Assembly: GCF_002078875.1 (NCBI RefSeq)
Contig: NC_034412.1
Coordinates: forward strand, 83,990,897 to 84,054,896
DNA from: Numida meleagris
Taxonomy: Eukaryota; Chordata; Aves; Galliformes; Numididae
Length of the DNA stretch: 64,000 nucleotides
Reading direction: 5' to 3'
Positions 1 to 10,814 of this stretch are shown piece after piece. A program made the position numbers and the translations under genes. Each line of letters begins with the position of its first letter. Within the stretch, counting starts at the first letter, position 1. The notes beneath the pieces are model-generated. The model worked only from the letters and a program-made list of their open reading frames with translations. It had not been told where the DNA came from and did no database searches.

Positions 1-2402
1 ACAGAAGGTTTGGCTAGCAAAAATACTCCATACAAAAATCACTGTAAAATCACAGGGGTTCCAATGGAGATGTTATTTTCTTTTTTTGTTACTTCCTTGG
101 ATGTGGAGAATGTAGTATCCATTGTGCTGAAGAGCTGAGCTACATTTGGAAGGAAGGTAGCTAAGGTGTTAGTTGCTGATATGATTGTATTCAGTTGTGG
201 AAGACAAATCGGGCACTGAGTGGAAAGCAGAGATGGCAGATGTGTTCCTACCCCATGTAACTTCTTGAGTTTGGGGGCAGGGGGAGGAGCTGCTTGGTGC
301 TGTGAGGGAACAGTGTCCCTAAAGTGCTTTACAGCATGGCTCCAACCTCCTTTGCCTACTGTAGTGTGAGAACATGGCTGCCCTGCAACCCCAATAAATG
401 TGTACGGTGCTTAGCTTTTTTTAATGTTATAGCACCTGTTTTTTTCTTCCAGTTCATTCTCCTGGAACCGTTTCATTTCACTGGGTACTATAATACTGAA
501 GGAACCAGAGACATGCTGGTGGAAGATGGAGTTCAGCCCCCTGCTGAGTTTTACAGAAGGAGAAGCTGGGTCCTGCTCACCAGCTCTCAGCTGTGCGTTA
601 GCCAGAGGACTTGGCAAGCCATCAGGATCTCTTCATATTTTCTGGCATGTTATACTTAGAAGTGCTTCACTGTCTTCAACCTAAAACTCTATGGGTTTAC
701 CCGCTATATAGGTTTTAAATCACCTAAGTGGATTGAGGGGGAATTGTTTTTTTAACTAACTAAAGGATCATCAGTAAAAGTTCATTTGCAGTTGTCACTT
801 TTTGATGAGGTCTGGCAAGCTTGTAGCTCTTGCAGCTGATGAAATTTCCATCCAGAGCCTGATCCAAAGTCAGTAGGGGCACTCAGCAGCTGGGGCAAGG
901 CTTTTGCTGATGCTGGCAGCTCTATGAATGCCTTGGTTTTCTATTCCAACAGCGTCTCTAATAGCACATCTCCTTCTTAGGTGTTTTTTAAATCTGTGAC
1001 ATACATCCTAAGTACGCACGTCCACTGTTTCTTGTCTCTCTCTGTGTCTGCTTGATGTAAGTCCAATACAGGCTTGAGTGGCAGTATTAAAAATGGTCAA
1101 ATTCTGATTCCTGTATCGAGTTCTGCAATGGGAAAAGAATTTTCTTCCTCAGATTTCTGCCACTCCTTGCTTTTGGATGAGGTGGTGGGAGCTCTGTGGT
1201 TCAGTCACTGCCCCGAAGCTGGGATGTGCTGAGTGACCTCTCTATTTCCTTCCAAAGCAGCGTTTGATTTCCTTGGAGCTGTACCTGTTTATATTGTAAA
1301 GAGTAAATTTAGCTGGTCGATTTTAGCTCTCTTCCTATTAAAGCCATTCCATGTGAAATGTTTTTAGTTTTAAGGTGTAATGTAGACATCCTAATGAAGT
1401 AAGCTGACTGTACTCTCAATAGTCTGTATACTTACTCCAAGCTCTTGATCTTGGAGATTCTTGATATTAGTTCTGTGATTGTCCATGTTATTACTCAGCC
1501 ATTTCTTATACCAGTTCAGAAGGCTCTTATCTTTGTGACTTCAGCAGCCCTCCAACCATTTCTCTTGCCTGTAGCTGCAGTTCAGAGGAAACTGTCCGTG
1601 TCAGCCTTCTGCAGGTTTTGGCAACCTCTTAAAGATGCTGTGCTTGCTTCTTCCAATAGACCCCTTGTCCCAGCTATGGATGTCACGCTCCATTACTTCC
1701 ATCAGCTTCTCAAAAATTCTGGGCCTGCCTCAAGCAGAGTGTTTTTCTACTAAAGCATGAAAATTTAAACACCAAGGAAATTCCATTTGCATTCTAGTCT
1801 TCATTTCTAGATTCTGGTGTTTCACCAAATTTCCTTTAAAGGCTGTTTCTGACTTATACCTCTTCTTCAAATCTTAGCTTTTAAGCTCTTACCCTTACTG
1901 GCTTCAAAGGAAAAAAAATCTCCAAAAGTAAAGCATAATAAAAGTAAATATATTTGAGGGAGTTACTAGATAACTTTATTTAATGCCAGGAACAAAACAC
2001 TTGCCAAATAACTTGGGAAGAAAAATGTGGTTTGAAATGGCCACAACTTAGAAGGGGAGGGATTGTTTTTTGGAGCAGAGTATGCAACTAGTTAGCCTTG
2101 GCTGTGGCTTAATGATCAGAGCAACCCCTACAAGGCACCTTTCACCTACTCTTCTACCCCATGGGCAGTGCCAGTGTCATGGTTTGTACGCTCACAGCCT
2201 GCTTGGTCAGGAAGCCTGAAGGTTTTTAATGTTGTCAGGTCACTACACCAGCTGTTGACAAGGCTGTGTCATATGGCCAAAAGGGGGATGTAGAAATCAG
2301 CCTTCCATTGTAGCATAGGTTGGGGGACACTTCAGTTGGTCATCCAGGTGCACCATTCTCTCTCACATGCATAGCTCTGTGTCAAATAATTGTAGGTTTC
2401 AG
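1..2402. other. Intergenic DNA, no gene recognised
   Basis: No open reading frame here resembles a protein I know, and none is flanked by a convincing set of splice sites. BOD1L1 is expected somewhere to the left from the conserved gene order, but I could not recognise any of its exons or its 3' end, so I do not claim it. Base composition is ordinary, with short T and A runs only. Confidence 0.6.
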
Positions 2403-2615
2403 AGAATCACAGAATAGCTTAGGTTGGAGAGGACCTAACAGATCTCCTAGTTGTAATCCCCTGCCATGGGCTGGTTGGCACCCATTAGAGCAGGCAGCCT
2501 AGGGCCCACCCAACCTGGCCTTGAACATCTCCAGAGATGGGGCATCCACAGCTTCTCTGGGCAGCCTGCTTCAGGGCCCCACCACCCTCTGAATAAAAAA
2601 TCTCCTCCTAACTGG
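2403..2615 (-). repeat. CR1 LINE fragment, 3' end
   Basis: The left edge reads as the reverse complement of the CR1 3' tail (GAATCACAGAATAG followed by a ggttggagaggacct block). It continues into the conserved 'ggccttgaacatctccagagatgggg' type stretch of the CR1 C-terminal coding region. The element is therefore on the minus strand, and it is 5' truncated as most CR1 copies are. It is moderately diverged, with no intact reading frame. Confidence 0.9.
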
Positions 2616-3183
2616 TGTGTGAATGCACAATGAGCAACGCTGTGGGTGGTATCCTTCCCTAGTGACAATGCAATTGGGCTTCTTGTAAGAAGCACAAATT
2701 ATCCAACCTAGTTAGGGATCCTTGTTATATGCACAAGCCAGGAAGAGGGCATACAATAGCTGAAAGCTGAAGACAATTTTGCAATGGCTGTCATTTGCTG
2801 TGCTGATCTTGGTAGAGCAGGTCCTTGAGCAGGAATTACTAGCTGGGAAGAATTCTTCAGTGGAATGCTTTAAATTCAGATGCAGGAAAAGATTTTTCAG
2901 GGCTTTTTAGGAACTGAAGCCCTATTTCTAAAACTGATGTAGAAGTTACGCTTGTCCTCAAGACTGAAATCAGATCTAGTGTCAAAACATCTGAATTTAA
3001 GCCAACTGGCTCCCTAAGAAAGAAATGCAAACAAGGCATCGCAGCTTCCTGTATTAGGAAGCATAGGTGCCGCAGGTGCAATCCCCAGTGCTAAGCAAGC
3101 TGTGCTGGAAGCTGCAGCAGTGACTTGTAGGAAACGTCTAGGGTTAGCCCCTCGGGGACAGGATGCAGTGCTGGGAGGTGATT
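2616..3183. other. Intergenic DNA, nothing recognised
   Basis: I see no coding, RNA or repeat signal in this stretch between two CR1 fragments. Confidence 0.5.
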
Positions 3184-3362
3184 ATAGAATCATAAAATCA
3201 TTAAGGTTGGAAACGATCACTAAGGTCATGAAGTCCAACCATCAGCTCACCATCACCATACCACTAACCATGTCCCTCAGTGCCACATCTCCACGTTTCC
3301 TGAACACCTCCAGGGAAGGGGATTCTGCCACCTCCTTGGGCAGCCTGTGCCACGATACCCTA
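3184..3362 (-). repeat. CR1 LINE fragment, 3' end
   Basis: Starts with the minus-strand CR1 tail (ATAGAATCATAAAATC) and continues through the 'aaggttggaaacgatcactaaggtcat' and 'ccatgtccctcagtgcca' blocks typical of an older avian CR1 subfamily. A 121-residue frame that spans it on the plus strand is antisense to the LINE and is not a gene. Confidence 0.88.
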
Positions 3363-4440
3363 CATCTGCTTAGGTTTCACCAAGGATGGACCTTTGTTGG
3401 TCTTTCTTCCACAGATGCAAAGAAGGAAACCTTTTGTGCTGTGGTGATGGTGAGTTATTACAAATAGATAGATAGACAGATAAGTATTCCTTCCTGAATA
3501 TATTTTATTGTGACATGTCACAACACACGATGCAGCAATTTCTATCCGTTAACATCTCTTAAGATGACTGTAAGGAGTACGTGACAACGTTAAGGAATAC
3601 AGGAGAAACATGCACAGTAATCCATGGTATCCCGGCACCAATTCCAGTATATAAACTTAAAGATGTTAAATTTAAATAGTCATTCCTGCTTCAGTGCCCA
3701 AAGCAAGCAGAGATCTGGCATGTGCTTTCCCTTTCAGACACTGATAGCTTCACTCTGCTTTCTGTATAAACAACGGCTAAGAACTGTGCAGTAATACACT
3801 GCTTACTTAACTCTATTCAGCCTAACTCTATTCAGGCTAAGCAAATAGGCAATATGAACTGCTTTAAAATAATAATAATAATAATAACAAGCTGATAGGA
3901 AAGCATCTTTCAACTAGCCATGAACTCTGATTGCCGCTTGGCCCGTACCTCAGCCTTCCTGCGGGGGCTGGGGCTGTTCCCCTCCCCTTCTCCTCGGCTA
4001 GGGTTGATGAGACTCACAGCATTCTTTCTCATCTGCAGTTCTCCCTTTTCAAAAGTCATTCTCCACCGTCAATGTCTCCTGAGACTTCTTGCTCCACTGA
4101 AGAAAAAAAATGAAAAAGAAAAGGAGAAACAGCAGGAAAGCCCAATTTTAGAAGAAACGTCAAGTTTTCTACTGTTTGGAATGAAACATAAAAGACAATG
4201 CAAGTGTTCTGCGTAGGAAAAACAAAACAAAAGTCAGGTTTTCTTTCCACTGTTAAGAGGTCTATGAATGTTTTCTTCTGGATGTCTTGTTTTGTTTAGT
4301 TTTTCAAATGAAGTCTGTAGATTTCTGCCCTGATGCCAAGCTGTGCAGGGACACGGTGGTTTGCTTTAGTCTGGAGCTCATGGAACAAAGAGCCTCATCA
4401 AGAGGAGCCAAGAACACGGGACATGGCTAAGGGACAACAT
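3363..4440. other. Intergenic DNA with short microsatellites
   Basis: Holds a short GATA/GACA run near 3466-3483 and an (AAT)n run at 3869-3888. I recognise no gene. Confidence 0.5.
3869..3888. repeat. (AAT)n microsatellite
   Basis: About six to seven perfect AAT units, directly visible. Confidence 0.9.
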
Positions 4441-4778
4441 TCTTCCAGTACTTGAAGGGAGCGTATAAACAGGAGGGGGAATGATTGTTTACAAGGGTGG
4501 ATAGCGACAGGACAAGGGAGAATGGTTTTAAATTGAGACAGGGGAGGTTTAGGTTAGATATTAGGAGGAAGTTTTTCACACAGAGGGTGGTGACGCACTG
4601 GAACAGGTTGCCCAGGGAGGTTGTGAATGCCCTGTCCTTGGAGGCCTTTGAGGCCAGGCTGGATGTGGCTCTGGGCAGCCTGGTCTAGTGGTTGGCGACC
4701 CTGCACTCAGCAGGGGGGTTGAAACTCGATGATCTTTGAGGTCCTTTCCAACCCAGACCATTCTATGATTCTACGATG
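4441..4778 (+). repeat. CR1 LINE 3' end with C-terminal ORF2 remnant
   Basis: A plus-strand CR1 piece. It encodes the last about 65 residues of the CR1 polyprotein ([18 protein letters not shown], then the [10 protein letters not shown] block, ending ...DVALGSLV at a stop at 4686). The 3' UTR follows and ends in the octamer-like tail CATTCTATGATTCTA. The same protein tail appears nearly unchanged on the minus strand at 47269-47466, so both copies belong to one subfamily. No promoter or full ORF is present. Confidence 0.93.
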
Positions 4779-4857
4779 ATGAGCATTGGTGGTAGGCAAA
4801 CGGTTGGGCTAGATGATCTTCGAGGTCTTTTCCAACCTTTGTGATTCTATGATACTA
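4779..4857 (+). repeat. Second CR1 3' tail in tandem
   Basis: Directly after the first CR1 tail comes another copy of the last about 60 bases (GGTTGGGCTAGATGATCTTC ... GTGATTCTATGATAC). It is either a separate severely truncated insertion or a tail duplication. It abuts a sudden change to CpG-rich DNA at about 4865. Confidence 0.8.
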
Positions 4858-4864
4858 AGGAAGG

Positions 4865-5160
4865 TTAAAAGGCGGCCGTGCCACACAGCACATCGCACGG
4901 CTCTGCCGTTCCCCGCCACGAGCCCTGCTTTTCTCGCACGAACGAAGCGCTGCGCAGAGCACGCTCCAGCGCCCGGGGATTTCCGCCCGTCCGGAGCCGC
5001 CCGCGCCGCCGCGCACACACCGCCAGGTGGCGGCCACGCACGGCGCTGCGCTGCGGCACCGGGCGGGCGCGGGGCCACGGGCGGGGGCGGGTACCGCTGT
5101 CACTCACGTCAGCGCCCGGCTGCCCCGCGAGGCGCCGAGCCACGGCAGCGGGCAAAGCTC
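4865..5160. other. CpG island (upstream, small)
   Basis: GC-rich with dense CpG from the last CR1 base onwards. Long frames on both strands (for example 4813-5379 and 4865-5212) are a by-product of few AT-rich stop codons and have no recognisable domain. A CTCF-type motif lies at 5020-5033. Confidence 0.75.
5020..5033 (+). promoter_or_regulatory. Consensus CTCF-type core motif
   Basis: CCGCCAGGTGGCGG fits the published CTCF core pattern CC(A/T/G)(C/G)(C/T)AG(G/A)(G/T)GGC(A/G)(C/G) at all 14 positions. It also contains the E-box CAGGTG, so a ZEB/Snail-type site is an alternative reading. It lies at the edge of the NKX3-2 CpG domain, next to the CR1 cluster. Occupancy is not known. Confidence 0.45.
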
Positions 5161-5705
5161 CTGCAGAGCTGCAGGAATGGATGTTCTCAGCTCGACATCT
5201 CTCTGCAGACACGTCTCACCGACGCGTTCAGAGCCTCTGTCCCCACGACGATCGCCCACACGCAGCTCGTGCCGCGTTCGCTCATTTTCCATCGGCCGAT
5301 TCCGTCTGCATGGGAACTGAACACACCGGGGTCACTGGTTTATTTGCGAGCTTTACGCAAGTATTTCTATTGTCACTGAGCAAGCCAAGAGATCCCATGG
5401 TTTCATGCAAAAGCTGTGTTTGAATGAAACGTACAGCCCCTGTGCATACAACATCACTGCCAGTGGAAACAGCACGCGCAGCAGAGCGGCCGTCGCTGAG
5501 ACTCCGTGACCCAGGCAATGCCTCCACGCACTCCATGGTTTAGGCTTCTATTGGACAAAAAGGATGTGAGATGAGGGAATCCCTGATCTGAAGTTCAAAA
5601 GGTTTTGAGTGATTGGCATTTTGTAAAAATGAATACTGTTTGAGCCCCGAACACTCTCAAATATTAATGCTGATGAGTGATAAAAAATAATATGAAATGA
5701 GTGCT
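5161..5705. other. Intergenic DNA, nothing recognised
   Basis: Composition falls from GC-rich to balanced, and no gene or repeat is recognised. Confidence 0.45.
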
Positions 5706-5785
5706 GACATCCTGAGCTGGAAGGGACCCACAAGGATCATCGAGTCCAACCCTTTGCTCCACACAAGTACACCCACGAATTTGCT
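5706..5785 (-). repeat. Probable short CR1 3' end fragment
   Basis: The block 'gagctggaagggacccacaaggatcatcgagtccaac' matches the reverse complement of a common avian CR1 3' UTR. The octamer tail itself is not obvious, so this is a partial or eroded copy. Confidence 0.65.
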
Positions 5786-5994
5786 GTCCGTAAAGATGGA
5801 TAGAGGTCTGTAATCATCATATGTGAGCAGTTCTGTGCCATGGAAGACAAGGGGTTGGTTTGGTGTAGGTAAGGACCAGAAGCAACAAAGAACATTTAAA
5901 TGCCACCCCACTGATTTAACCATTGAGTCAGACCAAATTCTGTGCAGAGTGAGCTCAACTGTTTAAAAAAAAAAAAAAAAGGTAAAGAAAAGAA

Positions 5995-6474
5995 NNNNNN
6001 NNNNNNNNNNNNNNNNNNNNNNNNNNNNNNNNNNNNNNNNNNNNNNNNNNNNNNNNNNNNNNNNNNNNNNNNNNNNNNNNNNNNNNNNNNNNNNNNNNNN
6101 NNNNNNNNNNNNNNNNNNNNNNNNNNNNNNNNNNNNNNNNNNNNNNNNNNNNNNNNNNNNNNNNNNNNNNNNNNNNNNNNNNNNNNNNNNNNNNNNNNNN
6201 NNNNNNNNNNNNNNNNNNNNNNNNNNNNNNNNNNNNNNNNNNNNNNNNNNNNNNNNNNNNNNNNNNNNNNNNNNNNNNNNNNNNNNNNNNNNNNNNNNNN
6301 NNNNNNNNNNNNNNNNNNNNNNNNNNNNNNNNNNNNNNNNNNNNNNNNNNNNNNNNNNNNNNNNNNNNNNNNNNNNNNNNNNNNNNNNNNNNNNNNNNNN
6401 NNNNNNNNNNNNNNNNNNNNNNNNNNNNNNNNNNNNNNNNNNNNNNNNNNNNNNNNNNNNNNNNNNNNNNNNNN
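5995..6474. other. Assembly gap (480 N)
   Basis: Unsequenced. It is flanked by a 16-base A run and an A/G tract on the left and by a purine-rich A/G tract on the right (6475-6555), so a long purine microsatellite probably caused the gap. Confidence 0.99.
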
Positions 6475-6555
6475 GAAGGAAAAAATGAAGGAAAGAAAGA
6501 AGAGAGGGGGGAAAAGAAGAAAAAAATCAGAAAAAAGAAGTAGGAAGGATTATTC

Positions 6556-8024
6556 TTTTGCTGAAGATTGGTAGAGGAAACCGGTGACGTACCTGATAAC
6601 AAAAAAAGAATCCATGCTGTGGGTGTTTTTAAGAGCCTAAATAAAGCCTTGCACGCAGCAAATACATTTAGTACAATACAGTGAATATTCGTTACCACGC
6701 TCCATCAGACAGCGCGCACGTACTCAGAATAAATGGGCGGCGCGGAGCTGTGCGGGTGACACACGTGTGACTTGGGCGCATCATTCGATCTGTTTCTGCT
6801 TCCATTCTTCTGCCAGAGACTGCAAATCAATCCCGCTTCTACAAAGTTCAGGAAGCAGATGAGAAGCCGAACGCGGGAGCTACACATGGCAATATTTATT
6901 GCACAGAGAAACTGAAGAGCTTCAGTTACAGACGGCGAGACGCACCTGGCCGTTCGGATGTGTTGCTTCGTTTCTTATTAGCAAACCTATTGAATCCTGC
7001 CCGGGCTGTATTTCTGTCCTGCAGGGAAATACGTGGGAAGATGAGAACACATAACGGTGTAGCGGTGGGAAACCTGACATAAAAACAGGGACGGAGCGGA
7101 GGAGCGGACTGGTGCGAGGCGCTGCTCCGCCCGGGGACAGCCCCGCTCGTCCCGGGCCGTGCGGTGCGGGAGCCGCGCGGGTCCTCACCGGGGTCCCGGG
7201 GGGAAGGCTCCGCGGGGACGGAGCCGCGGGAGGGGCCGTGGATCGCTTCGCCCGCAGCCCCGAGCAACGCCACGGCCGCACCGTGCCGCACACGGGAACT
7301 CCGGCGGCTCCGCGCTTCGGTTGTAAACGTCCATAGGAATGTTGGTGCTCGGGGCTCCCAGCCCCAGGGACACGGCTTTTCCCCATATAAGGACTGTGAG
7401 CGGAGAAGGGCACTGCCGCCCGCTATTAAAGCCCTCCGAGCTCATTTGCTAAAGTCGGTGCGATGAAAATTCCCGCTGCCATCACGACATGCGCACGCTC
7501 CTCACGTTTGATATTCGGTTCAAATCCAAAAATCACGATGATTTTTTTCCTCTCGGGGCGGGGGGGGATACGGGCGGTGCATCCCTCCGCCGCCGGAACC
7601 CACGAGCACCGCCCGCAGCGCGGCAGCGCCATCCGCACGGAGCCGAGCAGGGACGGGGCCGCGGTGCCCTCGACGGGGCCGTCACCTCCGTGCGGCCACG
7701 TTAACTCGCCTCGGAAATAGACGCGCGTCATTTAAGAAACAAAGCCGAAAGCAGACGAGGAGAGATTTTCCCGTAGAAGTAGCGAGCTGCACGGGGCACG
7801 CCGGCATTCGTTTGTGGCACAGCCCAGGTGCAGCCACGAGGCAGCTCCCCGGCCCTGCAGCCGGAGCGCTCCTCGCGGGGAGCCCCGTTTGGGCCGTTGC
7901 CATCTCCCAGCGGAACCCCGGGCAGAGCCGGCGGAGGCTGCGGGGTTTGTGTCTCCAGGTATGGCGGGAGGCGAAGTGGGGACATCGTAACGTGATGCTC
8001 TCCCTAAGTAGGACACTGCTACTA
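6556..8024. other. Upstream NKX3-2 region with CpG island, no gene
   Basis: A CpG-rich core runs from about 7090 to 7960. Long frames on both strands have no domain content. The region could hold upstream regulatory DNA or an unannotated transcript of NKX3-2; the sequence does not decide. A perfect CArG box is at 7383-7392. Confidence 0.5.
7383..7392 (+). promoter_or_regulatory. Perfect CArG box (SRF/MEF-type site)
   Basis: CCATATAAGG fits CC(A/T)6GG exactly. It is the AT-rich core of an otherwise CpG-rich stretch about 3 kb upstream of NKX3-2 exon 2. The same bases could act as a TATA-like element. Function is inferred only from the motif. Confidence 0.35.
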
Positions 8025-8267
8025 GAGGAGAGATTGAAGATTGAATATAACGAAAAGGTTTTTTACGATAGGGGTGTTGAGGCACTGGCACAGGTTGCCC
8101 AGAGAGGCAGTGGCTGCCCCATCCCTGGGGACACTCAAGATCAGGCTGGACGGGGCTCTGAGCACCTGATGGAGCTGTAAGTGTCCCTGTTTGATGCGGG
8201 GGAGTAGGACTAGATGGCCTTTAAGGGCCCTTTCCAACTCAAACGATTCTATGAATCTGTGACACAT
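8025..8267 (+). repeat. CR1 LINE 3' end
   Basis: Plus-strand CR1: the 'ggcactggcacaggttgcccagagaggcagtggctgcccc' block, then the 3' UTR ending GATTCTATGAATCTGTGA. It sits between two CpG islands upstream of NKX3-2 and is the last transposon recognised before about 23.7 kb. Confidence 0.93.
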
Positions 8268-8337
8268 CCTTTCAGTTCTGGTGCTTCGGCGCGTGAGTAG
8301 CCGGCCACCTGAGAAATGGTCGGGCTGACTGAAAGGA

Positions 8338-8428
8338 AATAAAATAAAATAAAATAAAATAAAATAAAATAAAATAAAATAAAATAAAATAAAATAAAAT
8401 AAAATAAAATAAAATAAAATAAAATAAA
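8338..8428 (+). repeat. (AAAAT)n microsatellite
   Basis: About 18 nearly perfect AAAAT units, directly visible, 70 bases after the end of a CR1 copy. Purine homopolymer tracts follow (8440-8500). Confidence 0.98.
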
Positions 8429-9351
8429 CTTTTTTTTAAAGAAGAGAGGGGAAAAAAAAAGAAGAAGAAAGGGAGGAAAAAAAAAAGAAGGGGGGGGGGA
8501 GCAAACGAGCGAAGCCCCCGCTCCCCCGGCGGCCCGCAGCGGGCAGTGCGTCCGGGCCACCTCTAGGGGGGGCAGCCGCCCGCCGGCAGCCTCGGGCCGG
8601 CCCCAGCCCCGGCTGTACGGGAGCGGCACGGCGGGGGCTGCCCGCGGAGGGTCCGCGCGGAGGAACCGGCGCGGGAGCCCCGTTAAGCGGCCCGAGCGGC
8701 GGGTTCGGCTGCGGGAAGCGCCCCGTCCGTCCCTCCCGCCGCCCCTCTCCCGGCGTCGTGGGGGCCCCGCCGCCAATCCCCGGCGCTTACCCCGCTCCGT
8801 TTACCCTCCGAGCTGCTGATCTCGGGCTGACGGCGAAGAGGTCGCCCCGGGTGGGAGAATAAAGATCGAAAAGGAAAAAAAAAAAAAAAAAGGAAAAGAA
8901 AGGAGTGCGGCTCCTCGGCCTCCCGCTCCCGGGGCAGGAATCGGGAGACGCAGCGCGGTGCCCCCCGGCCCCGGAGCCCCGCGCCCCTCGGACGGCCCCG
9001 ATCGCCGCCCGGCAGCGCCCGCACAGCCCCGCACCGCCCTCAGTCGCCTCGCACCTCCCCACGGCTCTCATGGCGAGCTCCGTCGGGGCGGGGGCGGCGG
9101 GGCCGGGGACGCGGCGGGAGCTCCGTCAGAAGACCGACGCCGCCGGCTCCGCACTGCGGGCCGGAGAGGGATTCCGTATTTTCTCCGTTTATTTTCAGGC
9201 GGGAGCGCCGTTCGTCGGTTCCCGCCGCTCTCCGCACACCGACGCCGTCCCCGGGACCGCGCAGGGCGGTGCGCGGCGCCCGGGCGCTCTGCGGTCGCGT
9301 TCCGTGCGCGTCGGTTTCCGAAGCGCCCTCGGTCCGGGGCCGCCGCCGCCC

Positions 9352-10311
9352 NNNNNNNNNNNNNNNNNNNNNNNNNNNNNNNNNNNNNNNNNNNNNNNNN
9401 NNNNNNNNNNNNNNNNNNNNNNNNNNNNNNNNNNNNNNNNNNNNNNNNNNNNNNNNNNNNNNNNNNNNNNNNNNNNNNNNNNNNNNNNNNNNNNNNNNNN
9501 NNNNNNNNNNNNNNNNNNNNNNNNNNNNNNNNNNNNNNNNNNNNNNNNNNNNNNNNNNNNNNNNNNNNNNNNNNNNNNNNNNNNNNNNNNNNNNNNNNNN
9601 NNNNNNNNNNNNNNNNNNNNNNNNNNNNNNNNNNNNNNNNNNNNNNNNNNNNNNNNNNNNNNNNNNNNNNNNNNNNNNNNNNNNNNNNNNNNNNNNNNNN
9701 NNNNNNNNNNNNNNNNNNNNNNNNNNNNNNNNNNNNNNNNNNNNNNNNNNNNNNNNNNNNNNNNNNNNNNNNNNNNNNNNNNNNNNNNNNNNNNNNNNNN
9801 NNNNNNNNNNNNNNNNNNNNNNNNNNNNNNNNNNNNNNNNNNNNNNNNNNNNNNNNNNNNNNNNNNNNNNNNNNNNNNNNNNNNNNNNNNNNNNNNNNNN
9901 NNNNNNNNNNNNNNNNNNNNNNNNNNNNNNNNNNNNNNNNNNNNNNNNNNNNNNNNNNNNNNNNNNNNNNNNNNNNNNNNNNNNNNNNNNNNNNNNNNNN
10001 NNNNNNNNNNNNNNNNNNNNNNNNNNNNNNNNNNNNNNNNNNNNNNNNNNNNNNNNNNNNNNNNNNNNNNNNNNNNNNNNNNNNNNNNNNNNNNNNNNNN
10101 NNNNNNNNNNNNNNNNNNNNNNNNNNNNNNNNNNNNNNNNNNNNNNNNNNNNNNNNNNNNNNNNNNNNNNNNNNNNNNNNNNNNNNNNNNNNNNNNNNNN
10201 NNNNNNNNNNNNNNNNNNNNNNNNNNNNNNNNNNNNNNNNNNNNNNNNNNNNNNNNNNNNNNNNNNNNNNNNNNNNNNNNNNNNNNNNNNNNNNNNNNNN
10301 NNNNNNNNNNN
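9352..10311. other. Assembly gap (960 N) expected to hold NKX3-2 exon 1
   Basis: The gap starts in a GCCGCCGCCC run and ends in CGCGGGCC, so it is an extreme-GC drop-out. Exon 2 begins with the last two bases of a split codon, so a first coding exon must exist. No frame upstream of the gap begins with the NKX3-2 amino-terminal sequence, and no matching splice donor is visible there. The start codon, the N-terminal repressor motif and the intron are therefore probably within the gap. Confidence 0.85.
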
Positions 10312-10313
10312 CG

Positions 10314-10814
<501 letters not shown>

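Noticed and set aside
1..2402. Possible 3' exons of BOD1L1, expected upstream by synteny
   Set aside because: I could not recognise any BOD1L1 protein sequence or a convincing splice-site series.
3102..3467. 121-residue plus-strand frame
   Set aside because: It lies mostly antisense to a CR1 fragment and has no domain.
5942..6698. Frames across the 480-base gap
   Set aside because: Made of unknown residues flanked by purine-tract translation; no evidence of coding.
9070..9351. ATG at 9070 (MASSVGAG...) as the NKX3-2 start
   Set aside because: It does not resemble the conserved amino-terminus of the family, which carries a short repressor motif near the start.
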